From JBDOQU01 sp039839375 (GTDB taxonomy: Bacteria; Pseudomonadota; Alphaproteobacteria; DSM-16000; Inquilinaceae), in contig NZ_JBDOQU010000005.1 in NCBI RefSeq assembly GCF_039839375.1, forward strand, positions 186,001 to 250,000: a DNA stretch of 64,000 bases, in the 5' to 3' direction. The position numbers and the translations under genes were made by a program. Each line of letters begins with the position of its first letter. Positions within the stretch are counted from its first letter, which is position 1. Shown here in pieces: positions 8,795-19,119 of this stretch. Below the pieces are notes generated by a model, which saw only the letters and a list, made by a program, of their open reading frames with translations, had not been told where the DNA came from and did no database searches.

Positions 8795-9328
8795 TTGTTG
8801 GATAGACGCAGCCTGATTCGATTCGGCGCATTCGCTTCCCTGGCCGCTCTGGCGGCGCCGAAATCGCTCCTCGCCTCCACCGGAGGCTCCCGCACCATCT
8901 CCCTCTACAACACGCACAGCCTGGAAACGCTCACCACCGAATATTGGGTGGACGGGTGGTACCATCCCGACGCGATCGTCAGCCTGAACCAGATCCTCCG
9001 GGACTGGCGGACGGACGAGGTGACGGAGATCGATTTCGGCCTCCTCGACCTTATCTGGCAGGTCCAGCAGCGGATGGACGTTTCCGAACCGATCCACATC
9101 ATCTGCGGCTACCGCTCGCCCAAGACCAACGCCAGGCTGGCGCGCACCAACCAGGGCGTGGCGCGGAACAGCTATCACATCCGCGGCCAGGCGGTGGATA
9201 TCCGGGTTCCGGGGCGCGATCTCCGCGGCCTGCGCGAAACCGCGGTCGCGCTCGACGTTGGCGGCGTCGGCTACTATCCCCGTTCGGATTTCGTGCATAT
9301 CGACACCGGCCCCGTCCGGACCTGGTGA
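8795..9328 (+). CDS. DUF882 / YcbK-type murein peptidase, Tat-exported
   Basis: A 177-residue member of the peptidase M15-like DUF882 family (YcbK in E. coli). The zinc-site motifs HIICGYRSPKTNARL, NSYHIRGQAVDI and GVGYYPRSDFVHIDTG are clear. I place the start at TTG 8795 or 8798 because an AGGGG ribosome-binding site lies about 9 bases upstream and the protein then opens with a twin-arginine signal, LDRRSLIRFGAFASLAAL. The folded, metal-loaded enzyme is therefore probably exported by Tat and trims peptidoglycan. It likely works with the upstream L,D-transpeptidase. Confidence 0.85.
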   Translation: MLDRRSLIRFGAFASLAALAAPKSLLASTGGSRTISLYNTHSLETLTTEYWVDGWYHPDAIVSLNQILRDWRTDEVTEIDFGLLDLIWQVQQRMDVSEPIHIICGYRSPKTNARLARTNQGVARNSYHIRGQAVDIRVPGRDLRGLRETAVALDVGGVGYYPRSDFVHIDTGPVRTW

Positions 9329-9362
9329 TCTTTCCCGGATGACCTTCTCGGGCTGATCGCCT

Positions 9363-10805
<1,443 letters not shown>

Positions 10806-10840
10806 CAGCCACCCGCGACCATGTTTGCTGAAAAACGATG

Positions 10841-11857
10841 TCACGGCAGAAGGCCGACTTCGCGGTAAAATCGTTCCGATCCGGGGTGTAAGGGGATGGC
10901 GATGCCGTTCAGCGCATTGGTCAGCAGGACCTGCCGACCGCGCGGATGGCCCGCGTCCAGCTTCTCCCTGACCGTGTCGGACCACAGCGCCCGGGTCAGC
11001 CGGTAGATGGTCTCCTCATCCGCGTCGGCCGTGGTGACGAACTGGGCTCCGACCCCGATCGTCTCGACCGCCCCGACGCCCTCATAGGTCCCTTCCGGTA
11101 TAATTACCGGAGAATAAAAGGAATATTCGTCAAGCAGTTGATCTATCTCTTCCCCGGCGACTGACACCAGCGACAGGCGTCCGGCCTCGGCGAACGGCTC
11201 CAGCGTGCCGACCGGGGTGCCGGCGACGATGAAGAAGGCGTCCAGCCGGCCCTCCTCGATCCGCGCCAGCCCCAGATCGGGTTTCATGTATTCCGGAACG
11301 ATGTCCGCTTCGGAAAGGTCATGAGCGGCTAGCACCATTCTGGCATCGATCAGCGTGCCGGAGCCCTGTTCGTCCAGCGAAACGCGCCGGCCTTCCAGGT
11401 CTTCGATCGTTTCGATCCCCGACGATATGTCGGTCACCAGATGAAGCGTTTCGGGATAGAGGTTGGCGATCGCGCGGAGATCCGTCCTCGGCGGTTGGCC
11501 TTCGAAGATCTCGGTCCCCTCATAGGCCCATGCCACGACGTTGGCCTGGGCGAAGCCGCCTTCGATCAGCCCGGAGGCCAACCCCTCGATATTGGCGGTG
11601 GAGCCGTTGGACACCTGGGCCGCGGCGATGATCGGCCGCTCGCTGGCCAGCGTCTCCTCGGCGATGCCTTCGGCGATCAGCGTGGCGATCGGATAATAGG
11701 TGCCGCCCACGCCGCCGGTGCCGATGCGGAAGAAAACCGGGTCCGCCGCCCGGACGGGCAGGGCGGCAACCGTGACCGCCAGGGTCGCCGCGGCGAACGT
11801 CCGCCCGCCCGACCGCCGCGCTTCGTTCCATTCCGCCGAAAGGAGATGCCGCCACAT
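10841..11857 (-). CDS. TAXI-family periplasmic solute-binding protein
   Basis: A 338-residue secreted binding protein: signal peptide ending near VRAADPV, then the TAXI family start FRIGTGGVGGTYYPIATLIA. It also shows ISSGIETIEDLEGRRVSLDEQGSGT and AFFIVAGTPVGTLEPFAE. TAXI proteins normally deliver substrates such as glutamate or dicarboxylates to a fused TRAP permease. No TRAP membrane subunit is next to it; the following gene is a histidine kinase with a periplasmic domain. I infer that it may act as a ligand co-sensor rather than a transport subunit. The ligand is unknown. Confidence 0.85.
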   Translation of the reverse strand: MWRHLLSAEWNEARRSGGRTFAAATLAVTVAALPVRAADPVFFRIGTGGVGGTYYPIATLIAEGIAEETLASERPIIAAAQVSNGSTANIEGLASGLIEGGFAQANVVAWAYEGTEIFEGQPPRTDLRAIANLYPETLHLVTDISSGIETIEDLEGRRVSLDEQGSGTLIDARMVLAAHDLSEADIVPEYMKPDLGLARIEEGRLDAFFIVAGTPVGTLEPFAEAGRLSLVSVAGEEIDQLLDEYSFYSPVIIPEGTYEGVGAVETIGVGAQFVTTADADEETIYRLTRALWSDTVREKLDAGHPRGRQVLLTNALNGIAIPLHPGSERFYREVGLLP

Positions 11858-11918
11858 GCCCGTGATTAGGCGACTGGAATGGTTAAGGAGCCGCTAATCT
11901 TAACTTTCGCCGAGGCGG

Positions 11919-13712
11919 TCAGAACTGATCCTCGGCCAGCGCCATGATGGTGCGGGGGCCGTCGATGATCGGCGTCAGCAGGCCGCGCGCCTGAGGCAGG
12001 ATCTGGTCGGCGTAATGCTGCGCGGTCACCAGCTTGGCCTCCAGGAAGGACGGATCGCCTTCGCCATCCTCCAGGGCTTCCGCCGCGGCCAGGGCGGAAC
12101 GCGCCATCATGTAGCCGCCGGCGACGATGCCGAACATCCTGAGATAGGGCGTCGCTACCGCGGCGACGGATATCTGGTCCGTCACCACCGTCCGCAGGAT
12201 GTGGTCGGTGGCCTCGTTCAGCGTCTTGACCGCTTCGGCCAGCCGACGGCGGATCGCGGTCAGCCGGTCCCCCGATTCCTCCACCAGAAGCTCGTCGAAA
12301 TTGTTCATCTCGCCGATGAACGCCTTGGCGGCAGCGCCGCCGTCGCGGGCGACCTTGCGGAACATCAGGTCGTTGGCCTGGATGCCGTTCGTGCCTTCGT
12401 AGATCGGTGCGATGCGGGCGTCCCTGAAATGCTGGGCCGCGCCCGTCTCCTCGATATATCCCATCCCGCCATGGATCTGGACGCCGGCGGAGGACACCTC
12501 GCAGCCGACATCGGTGGACCACGCCTTCACCACCGGCGTCAGCAGGTCGACCAGCGCCTGCGCGCGCCGCCTCTCGCCCGCGTCGGGGTGTCTGCGCGCC
12601 CGGTCCAGCGCGGCGGCGGCATGGTAGGTGAGGGCGCGGGCGGCTTCCGTCTGCGCCTTCATGTCCATCAGCATCCGGCGCACGTCGGGGTGCTGGATGA
12701 TCCGCGCGCCTTCCTTGCCGGTTGCCATGTCGCGGCCCTGGATCCGGTCACGGGCGTAGCCGCGCGCCTGCTGATAGGCCCGTTCGGCGATGGCCACGCC
12801 CTGCAGGCCGACGGAGAGGCGGGCGTTGTTCATCATCGTGAACATGTATTCGATGCCGCGATTCTCCTCGCCCACCAGATAGCCGGTTGCGCCGCCATTG
12901 TCGCCGAACGCCATCACGCAGGTCGGGCTGGCATGGATGCCCAGCTTGTGCTCCAGCCCGGCGCAGCGCAGATCGTTCCGCGCGCCCGGCGTTCCGTCCT
13001 CGGCGACCAGCAGCTTCGGCACGATGAACAGGCTGATCCCCTTGATCCCGTCCGGCGCGCCGGGGGTCCGGGCCAGGACCATGTGGATGATGTTCTCCGT
13101 CAGGTCGTGCTCGCCATAGGTGATGAAGATTTTCTGGCCGACGATCCTGTAGCTGCCGTCATCCTGCCGGGTGGCCTTCGTTCTCACCGCCCCGACATCC
13201 GATCCCGCCTGCGGCTCCGTCAGGTTCATTGTCCCGGTCCATTCGCCGGAGATCAGCTTCTCCAGATATGTCCGCTGCTGTTCCGGCGTGCCATGGGCCT
13301 CCAGAAGTTCCACCGCGCTCTGGTTCAGGGTCGGGCACAGGCCGAACGCCATGTTCGCCGAATGCCACATCTCCTGGATCGCCATGCCCACCGTCCAGGG
13401 CAGTCCCTGGCCGCCATGGTCGGGGGAGAAGGGGACGGAGTTCCAGCCGCCTTCGCGATAGGCGGCGTAAGCTTCCTTGAACCCCTTCGGCGTCCGGACG
13501 ATCCCGTTCTCCAGCACCGATCGTTCCCGATCCCCGGAATGGTTGAGCGGCGCCAGCACGCCCGACGCCAGCTTCCCCGCCTCCTCCAGGATCGCATCCA
13601 CAAGTTCCGGCGTCGCTTCCTCATATCCCGGCAGTTCGGCCAGCCGGTCCAGCCCGACCAGACGGCTCAGCACGAAGCGCATCTCCTGGATGGGGGCGGC
13701 GTAGGAGGTCAT
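11919..13712 (-). CDS. Acyl-CoA dehydrogenase, DmdC-like long form
   Basis: The 597-residue flavoprotein belongs to the long acyl-CoA dehydrogenase class that includes 3-methylmercaptopropionyl-CoA dehydrogenase (DmdC). Visible motifs are GTMNLTEPQAGSDVGAVRT (flavin/substrate), the HGGMGYIEE segment, and IYEGTNGIQANDLM, which holds the likely catalytic glutamate. A C-terminal domain extends beyond ordinary 380-residue enzymes. Many paralogues of this class act on other acyl-CoAs, so the substrate is not settled; no other DMSP genes are nearby. A LiuR-like palindrome 38 bases upstream suggests control with branched-chain amino acid or fatty-acid breakdown. Confidence 0.8.
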   Translation of the reverse strand: MTSYAAPIQEMRFVLSRLVGLDRLAELPGYEEATPELVDAILEEAGKLASGVLAPLNHSGDRERSVLENGIVRTPKGFKEAYAAYREGGWNSVPFSPDHGGQGLPWTVGMAIQEMWHSANMAFGLCPTLNQSAVELLEAHGTPEQQRTYLEKLISGEWTGTMNLTEPQAGSDVGAVRTKATRQDDGSYRIVGQKIFITYGEHDLTENIIHMVLARTPGAPDGIKGISLFIVPKLLVAEDGTPGARNDLRCAGLEHKLGIHASPTCVMAFGDNGGATGYLVGEENRGIEYMFTMMNNARLSVGLQGVAIAERAYQQARGYARDRIQGRDMATGKEGARIIQHPDVRRMLMDMKAQTEAARALTYHAAAALDRARRHPDAGERRRAQALVDLLTPVVKAWSTDVGCEVSSAGVQIHGGMGYIEETGAAQHFRDARIAPIYEGTNGIQANDLMFRKVARDGGAAAKAFIGEMNNFDELLVEESGDRLTAIRRRLAEAVKTLNEATDHILRTVVTDQISVAAVATPYLRMFGIVAGGYMMARSALAAAEALEDGEGDPSFLEAKLVTAQHYADQILPQARGLLTPIIDGPRTIMALAEDQF

Positions 13713-13749
13713 GGGGCAGTTTCCTTTGGCGGACGGACGGCGAGAATGT

Positions 13750-13771
13750 TTGACGCTTACGTAAACGTCAA
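13750..13771. promoter_or_regulatory. LiuR-type MerR operator upstream of the acyl-CoA dehydrogenase
   Basis: A 22-base palindrome with halves TTGACGCTTAC and GTAAACGTCAA has a single mismatched pair. It closely resembles the known LiuR (MerR-family) site with a TTTACGTAAACG core that controls branched-chain acyl-CoA catabolism in proteobacteria. It lies 38 bases before the dehydrogenase start and about 115 bases from the divergent tetR. No LiuR gene is in the window. Confidence 0.6.
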
Positions 13772-13854
13772 TGAACGAGAAGCCTCAGGCGCGGATGATC
13801 AAAGACTCGTCCCGCCATCACATCATTCCGGCCCCCGTAGCGTCGACTCTCTTG

Positions 13855-13878
13855 ACTATACCGACCAGACGGTATAGT
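13855..13878. promoter_or_regulatory. Perfect palindrome, probable TetR operator
   Basis: Nine-base arms ACTATACCG (13855-13863) and CGGTATAGT (13870-13878) are exact inverse complements around a 6-base centre ACCAGA. The site ends 8 bases before the tetR start codon, so a bound repressor would block that promoter. Size and symmetry fit a TetR dimer pair site and autoregulation. Confidence 0.7.
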
Positions 13879-13886
13879 TATTCGTC

Positions 13887-14441
13887 ATGGCAAGGTCGGA
13901 CACCAAGATTCGCATCCTCGAAGCGGCGGAGCAGATCGTGCTGACGCGCGGCGTCGCCCGGTTGACGCTCGACGCGGTGGCCGCGGCGGCGGGCCTCAGC
14001 AAGGGTGGGCTGATCTATCACTATGACAGCAAGGAAGCCCTGATCGCGGCGATGATGGACCGGCTGGTCGCGTCGTTCGAGGCGCGGGTGGAGTGCTGGC
14101 GGCGGGAGGATGGCGGTCCCGGAAGCTGGACGCGCGGCTATGTCAGGGCGTCGCTGCCGGAGCCGGGATCGACCGACGACGGGATTGCCGCGCGGGAAGC
14201 GGCGCTGATCGCCGCCATGGGCAACGATCCGGCCCAGGTCGCGCCCTACGCCGCCCGGCAGGAGGCGTGGGCGGAGGCGCTGCGGACGGACGGGATCGAT
14301 CCGCTGCGCGCGATGCTGGTCCGGCTCGCCGCGGACGGAATCTGGATGAATGAGGCGCTGGGCGTGCATCCGGCGCCGACCGAGGAACGACGCCGGATCG
14401 TCGATGCCCTGCTGGCGATGACGCGCGATCCGGCGGCTTGA
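13887..14441 (+). CDS. TetR-family transcriptional regulator
   Basis: The 184-residue protein has the N-terminal TetR helix-turn-helix (about 8-54: ILEAAEQIVLTRGVARLTL, then AGLSKGGLIYHYDSKEAL) and a helical ligand-binding domain. A perfect palindrome lies just in front of its start. The sugE gene begins 23 bases after its stop, so tetR-sugE is probably one transcript and TetR probably represses it. Divergent control of the acyl-CoA dehydrogenase is possible but less likely given the separate LiuR-like site. Confidence 0.85.
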   Translation: MARSDTKIRILEAAEQIVLTRGVARLTLDAVAAAAGLSKGGLIYHYDSKEALIAAMMDRLVASFEARVECWRREDGGPGSWTRGYVRASLPEPGSTDDGIAAREAALIAAMGNDPAQVAPYAARQEAWAEALRTDGIDPLRAMLVRLAADGIWMNEALGVHPAPTEERRRIVDALLAMTRDPAA

Positions 14442-14464
14442 GAGAGAGACAGAGGAGAAAAGAA

Positions 14465-14785
14465 ATGGCGTGGTTTGTCCTGTTCGTCGCCGGCCTGTTC
14501 GAGGTGGGCTGGGCGGTCGGCCTGAAATACACCGAAGGCTTCACCCGGCTGTGGCCGAGCGTCTGGACGGTTGGGGCCATGGCAATCAGCCTGGGGCTCC
14601 TCGGCTGGTCGCTGAAGACCCTGCCGCTCGGCACCGCCTACGCCATCTGGACCGGCGTCGGGGCCGTCGGCACCGCGATCTTCGGCATCGCGATCCTCGG
14701 CGAATCCAGCGATCTCGGCCGGATCTTCTGCATCAGCCTGATCGTCGCCGGCATCATCGGGCTGAAGCTCGTCTCCTCGCACTAA
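14465..14785 (+). CDS. sugE: SMR-family guanidinium exporter SugE/Gdx
   Basis: A 106-residue small multidrug-resistance protein with four membrane helices. The conserved coupling glutamate lies in LFEVGWAVGLKYTEGF, and the GTAYAIWTGVGAVGTA segment is typical of the SugE/Gdx branch, known to export guanidinium in exchange for protons. I chose ATG 14465 because GAGGAG lies 8-13 bases upstream; the in-frame start at 14438 overlaps the tetR end. No guanidine riboswitch is visible; control is more likely by the TetR protein. Confidence 0.85.
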   Translation: MAWFVLFVAGLFEVGWAVGLKYTEGFTRLWPSVWTVGAMAISLGLLGWSLKTLPLGTAYAIWTGVGAVGTAIFGIAILGESSDLGRIFCISLIVAGIIGLKLVSSH

Positions 14786-15053
14786 TGCCAACTCCCCATC
14801 ATATCCCGTCGCCTCTGCCGGCCAAATCGTCGGAGTAGAAGCCGGTTACCTCCATTGGGCTGTCCGATAGAGGCGGTCATGGCGCCGGTCGGCGTGTCTT
14901 AATATTGCTAATAATATTGTCGTGCGCGAACCACCCGTCTCCACAAAACTGTCATAAGGAAATTCGCTAAATTAGCCCATAAAATTTTTTGTATAGTGGG
15001 GGGTGTACTTGGTGATAGTATACGCAATGGTGATCGAGTAACTGGAGGCTGAT

Positions 15054-15314
15054 ATGGTGCGTGGAATTGATGTTAAAATAACAAAAAACGCAGTCCGCGA
15101 TAAGCGAGGGAAGTTCGTTTCGCTCGCCGAGAGCCGCACCGTATCAGCGATCAAAGCGATCCGAGTAATCGGGAAGCTCGGAAATCACTCGCATTACGAG
15201 TATACTGAGGCTGATGTGCGAAAGATCGCCGCCGCGCTGACCAGAGAGATTGATGCCATGAAGACGCGCATGCTGTCGCGTGGTGGCAAGGAAGAGGTCG
15301 AATTCAAACTGTGA
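15054..15314 (+). CDS. Unknown 86-residue protein, first gene of the GHKL ATPase operon
   Basis: I do not recognise the family. The protein is basic in its first half (MVRGIDVKITKNAVRDKRG) and ends with an amphipathic helix (YTEADVRKIAAALTREID) and the tail GGKEEVEFKL. There is a strong GGAGG 8 bases before the ATG. The GHKL ATPase gene begins 7 bases after its stop, so the two are almost certainly translated together and may be partners. Base composition is lower in GC than the flanking housekeeping genes. The upstream 268 bases are AT-rich and should hold the promoter; TATAGT at 14992 is a possible -10. Confidence 0.7.
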   Translation: MVRGIDVKITKNAVRDKRGKFVSLAESRTVSAIKAIRVIGKLGNHSHYEYTEADVRKIAAALTREIDAMKTRMLSRGGKEEVEFKL

Positions 15315-15321
15315 GGTCGTA

Positions 15322-17841
15322 ATGACGAGGCTGACAAACCAGGCATTGTGTGAAGCTCTCCTTCGGGCTGACACTGAGGAGGAGGTGATCAGTCTTCTGA
15401 GCGAGCAAGGATACTGGACGGACGCGACGGCCTGGCGTCACTACGGCGACGTCGAAAACAATTGGGGCCAGAGCGGCAACCAGCAAAGCTTGGCTGAAGC
15501 CGCCCTCGCCGAGAAGGTTGTGAATTCGGTTGACGCGACGTTAATTGGAAAGTGTCGACAGGCTGGTATCGACCCGGAGAGTAGCGAGGCTCCGCAGAGC
15601 ATCCGGGCCGCCGTTTCCAAATTCTACGATGTGGGCAGCGATAAGATGGCGTCCGGCGGTAAAATCCTTGACTGGACGCCGGACAAACGTCGTGAAGTGG
15701 CGGAAACTATCACGCTTTCCGCGACGGGCGCTTCTCGACAGATGTCGCTCACCATTTCCGATATGGGCGAAGGTCAGATGCCTGATCGCGTGCCTGAAAC
15801 GATCTTGTCGCTCAATCGCAGCAATAAAATGCGGATTCCGTTTGTGCAGGGCCAATTCAACCAAGGTGGCACTGGCGCGCTGCGCTTTGCGGGCAAGAAT
15901 AACCTTCAACTCGTGGTGAGCAGACGCAATCCGGCTTTTGTTGGAGCGAATGCATCGGCGCGGGATCATGAATGGGGGTTTACGTTGGTCCGTCGGGAGC
16001 GGCCGAGTCAAACCAACAGCCGCAACTCGATTTATACGTTCCTGGCACCGATCGACGTCCGCAAAGGTCGCGACGGTGTCATCCTCACCTTTGCCGCTGA
16101 GGACTTCGGAATCTTTCCGAATCAGGACTCGGCCTATGGCCGACAAGCCCCACACGGCACAGCAATTAAGCTGTATGAGTATAATTTCATTGGTGAGCGA
16201 TCGAACATACTGCGCGGCAAGAGTCTGTTCTCGCGGCTCGATCTTCTCCTTCCGAGGATCGCACTTCCGGTCCGCGTCTACGAGATGCGTCCCCGCCGCA
16301 ACGGCCACTTGCTACCCGTAGGCAGCCGCGAGACTACTCTCGATGGCCTTGTGCGGCGACTGGGCGAATCAAGCAATCTCGAGCCGGGTTTCCCAGTGCA
16401 TGTGCCATTTTCACCGATGGGTGAGCGGCTGACAGCCAGTGTCTATGCAGGGCGCAAGGCCGGTTCCTCTCCTGAAGAAGACGATGATGGCGACAGTGAT
16501 GATTCGCGTCGCAAGGTGGGTGGGCTCAAGCGGTACCGCAAGCGTGAAGGCGTTATTTTCACGCGCAACGGCCAGACCCAGGGCACCCTTCCAAAAGAGT
16601 TCTTTCAGCGTCCCGGCGTTAAGATGAAGCCGATTGCGGAGGATTTGCTAGTGTTCGTCGACTGTGACGGGCTGAGCGCGGATACTCGCGAGGATTTGTT
16701 CATGGCGAGCCGGGATCGGTTGGTTGACGGTACCTTCAAGGCCGCGGTTGTGCGCGAGCTGGAGATTGCGCTCGCGAATTGCGACGAATTGAAGGAATTG
16801 CGCAACCAACGACAGCAACAAGAACTCGAAGACAAGATTAAGGATGACAAGCCGCTCAGCCAGGTTCTCGAGAGTCTGATTGATAAGTCGCCCAATCTGC
16901 GGCAACTGCTGCGGTTGGGAACACGCATCCAAACACCTCTCCGCATTGTGCCGAATGAGGTCGATACGTCCAAGCCTCCCAAGCTAGAGGCGTATCCGAC
17001 CTATTTTACGCTGCGGGGGGCGAAGGACGAACAGCCGTTCAAGAAGAGTTGCCCGATTAATCAACGCTCTCGCTTCACGTTCGATACTGATGTGCGAGAT
17101 GACTACTTCGTACGCGACGAGCGCGAGCGCGGCAGTTTCACCTGCCTCTCAGCTGATGGTTCCCCGATCTCCTTCGCGGGACCCAATTTGCGATCGGGCG
17201 TAGCGACCATCACGGTGTCATTGCCCGACGAAGTGCGGGTAGGGGACGTGTTTCGCTTGATCTTCACGGTGAAGGACGAATTTCGCGAGTTCATCAATGA
17301 GGCGGAGATTCGGGTAATGCCTCCTGCTGAGAAAGCTGAGCCGCGGACATCTCGTCCCCGCAAGGAGGGCGAGAAGCGCGAGGGCGAAGGCCCGGATGGC
17401 CCCTCTGGTCTCAACCCGCCGCTTATCGAGAAGATCTATCAGGATGACTGGGCCGAAAAGGGCTTTGACGAGAGCACCGCAATGCACGTGCAGAGTGCCG
17501 GATATGATGAGGATGGCAAAGAAATCCGCATGTTTCTTGTGAACATGGACAATGCTTCGCTGCTTCACGAGGCGGTGCAGAAAAAAATGCACGTTGAACT
17601 CGCGCGCAATCAATTCCTCTACGCAAACGTGCTGTTCGGGTTGGCCTTATTGCTCGACGAATCGAAGCGGTCGCATGCAACGCTTGGCGAGGGGCCGACG
17701 GAAATGGAGCCGGAAACGGTTGAGCATCTCATCGCGCGTACGACCAAGGCTTTGGCACCATTCATGCTCGCGATCGCCTCTCTTGGTGCTTTCGATCTCA
17801 TCGATGGCATGGAAGTAGACGGACTAGAAGACGTGGCCTGA
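15322..17841 (+). CDS. Large GHKL-fold ATPase (MutL/MORC/Hsp90 superfamily), putative defence protein
   Basis: This 839-residue protein has a GHKL ATP-binding domain near its N-terminus. The N box is EKVVNSVDA (E64, N68, D71), G1 is DMGEG (147-151), the ATP lid is GQFNQGGTGALRFAG (about 177-191), and PHGTAIKLYEYN (about 277-288) fits the last box. After it come an acidic linker (about 395-410), a middle region, a probable beta-sandwich near 560-680, a charged linker and a helical C-terminal domain. No nuclease motif is evident. MutL/MORC-like ATPases are known from some restriction-modification loci (described by Iyer, Abhiman and Aravind). The gene ends exactly where a convergent DNA methyltransferase ends, so a modification-linked defence role is inferred. 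Confidence 0.75.
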   Translation: MTRLTNQALCEALLRADTEEEVISLLSEQGYWTDATAWRHYGDVENNWGQSGNQQSLAEAALAEKVVNSVDATLIGKCRQAGIDPESSEAPQSIRAAVSKFYDVGSDKMASGGKILDWTPDKRREVAETITLSATGASRQMSLTISDMGEGQMPDRVPETILSLNRSNKMRIPFVQGQFNQGGTGALRFAGKNNLQLVVSRRNPAFVGANASARDHEWGFTLVRRERPSQTNSRNSIYTFLAPIDVRKGRDGVILTFAAEDFGIFPNQDSAYGRQAPHGTAIKLYEYNFIGERSNILRGKSLFSRLDLLLPRIALPVRVYEMRPRRNGHLLPVGSRETTLDGLVRRLGESSNLEPGFPVHVPFSPMGERLTASVYAGRKAGSSPEEDDDGDSDDSRRKVGGLKRYRKREGVIFTRNGQTQGTLPKEFFQRPGVKMKPIAEDLLVFVDCDGLSADTREDLFMASRDRLVDGTFKAAVVRELEIALANCDELKELRNQRQQQELEDKIKDDKPLSQVLESLIDKSPNLRQLLRLGTRIQTPLRIVPNEVDTSKPPKLEAYPTYFTLRGAKDEQPFKKSCPINQRSRFTFDTDVRDDYFVRDERERGSFTCLSADGSPISFAGPNLRSGVATITVSLPDEVRVGDVFRLIFTVKDEFREFINEAEIRVMPPAEKAEPRTSRPRKEGEKREGEGPDGPSGLNPPLIEKIYQDDWAEKGFDESTAMHVQSAGYDEDGKEIRMFLVNMDNASLLHEAVQKKMHVELARNQFLYANVLFGLALLLDESKRSHATLGEGPTEMEPETVEHLIARTTKALAPFMLAIASLGAFDLIDGMEVDGLEDVA

Positions 17842-19119
17842 TCAGCAATTGCGTAGCCGATGGAAGAGTACGACCTCTCGCGCTCCTCCGGTCTGCCCGC
17901 GGCTGGTGGCATGCCATTTGCGGTTCGGGACGGCGCGCCAAAGCCGGCCGTCTTCTCCGCCGCGCAGCGTCGAGAGCCCGAACTCTTCCCAGCCCGCGTC
18001 GGAGGCCACGGAGAGATAGCGGGCTAATTGCCACTCGGGATTAGCAAATGCCACGATCTGAACCAACGTCGTGTTGCGATCCGCGATCGCGTGGAGTGAC
18101 CGCAGCCCGGCACCGAGTTGTTCAAAATAGACTGGGAGTTCACGGGCTTTACGGCCGCCCATTGTGTAAAAGGATTCCCCCGACCCATCCAACGCCTTGG
18201 CAATGAAGAAGGGCGCTGGCGACTCCTTGCGCCCGTCGACTTGCCAACGATGATAAAGGACGTGAACGCCTGGGTAAGGCGGGCTTGTGACTATGAGGCG
18301 CGGCGCACCCGCTTGTGTCACTCGGGAGTCAGTCTCCAAGCCGATGATCGAACGATTGATTACCTGAGGACTATGTCGCCCATGAGCGGAACTGGCCGCA
18401 TCGAGCGCGGCAGCGCCGTCGGCGATCAGGACTGCGCTCGCTTCGAGCGCCCGCCGAAAACTAATTGTTGATGGAAGTTGCTTCCGCCCATCCAATGCCC
18501 AATGCGCGGTGCGCAGGACTGCACAACGGGCTAAGCTTTCGAGGGTGGAATCATTGAACTGTTCGATGGCGGCCACCGCCTGCGCGATCGCCTTACGCAA
18601 CCGCCAACGCTTGTCACTGCCAAGGTTTCGAAAGTAGCCGAGTTGCGCCCAATTCTCGAAGACCGGCTCGGGCCGGTGCATGTTGATCTGGCCCGCCACA
18701 GCCGTTGCCAGGGAGATGAATCGTTCCGCATCCACAGGACTCAGCGTCAGCAGCTTCGTCTGAGAGACGAATGTGGCTAATGTGCTGATGTCGCTGCCAA
18801 TCGACTTTCGGCCGCGCGCGAAGGCCTCAACGAGCGTCGTGCCGCCACCGACATAGGGATCAAGGACAAGGTCGCCAGGACTGGTAAAGGTCTCGATCGC
18901 TTGACCGATGAGGATGGGCGAAAATCGAGCCGGATAATGGTAGTGGCGATGGGTGAGCCCATTGACAGCGCTGGGATCACGAGCGCTGTTGATCAAGGAC
19001 AATTGCTCTTTCGCGTCTAGTTCGAGCCACCGGGAGGGTACGCGGCTGTTCGTCCGGAACCCTAGTGGGCAGCATTCAACGGGCGACGGCGCAGCGCTGG
19101 TGGAAATTTCACTCCGCAT
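17842..19119 (-). CDS. DNA methyltransferase (TSPPY, N4-cytosine/N6-adenine type)
   Basis: The 425-residue enzyme shows motif X (THRHYHYPARFSP, from 56), motif I (VLDPYVGGGTTLVEA, 85-99), the acidic motif II residue D110 and motif IV TSPPYPG (278-284). The order X-I-variable region-IV leaves about 160 residues that could read the target site. Motif TSPPY favours amino methylation (N4C or N6A). I start it at 19119, where GAGG stands 9 bases upstream and the ATG overlaps the stop of the HTH gene by 11 bases; an ATG at 19152 is also possible. It presumably marks self DNA for the convergent ATPase system. Confidence 0.85.
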   Translation of the reverse strand: MRSEISTSAAPSPVECCPLGFRTNSRVPSRWLELDAKEQLSLINSARDPSAVNGLTHRHYHYPARFSPILIGQAIETFTSPGDLVLDPYVGGGTTLVEAFARGRKSIGSDISTLATFVSQTKLLTLSPVDAERFISLATAVAGQINMHRPEPVFENWAQLGYFRNLGSDKRWRLRKAIAQAVAAIEQFNDSTLESLARCAVLRTAHWALDGRKQLPSTISFRRALEASAVLIADGAAALDAASSAHGRHSPQVINRSIIGLETDSRVTQAGAPRLIVTSPPYPGVHVLYHRWQVDGRKESPAPFFIAKALDGSGESFYTMGGRKARELPVYFEQLGAGLRSLHAIADRNTTLVQIVAFANPEWQLARYLSVASDAGWEEFGLSTLRGGEDGRLWRAVPNRKWHATSRGQTGGAREVVLFHRLRNC

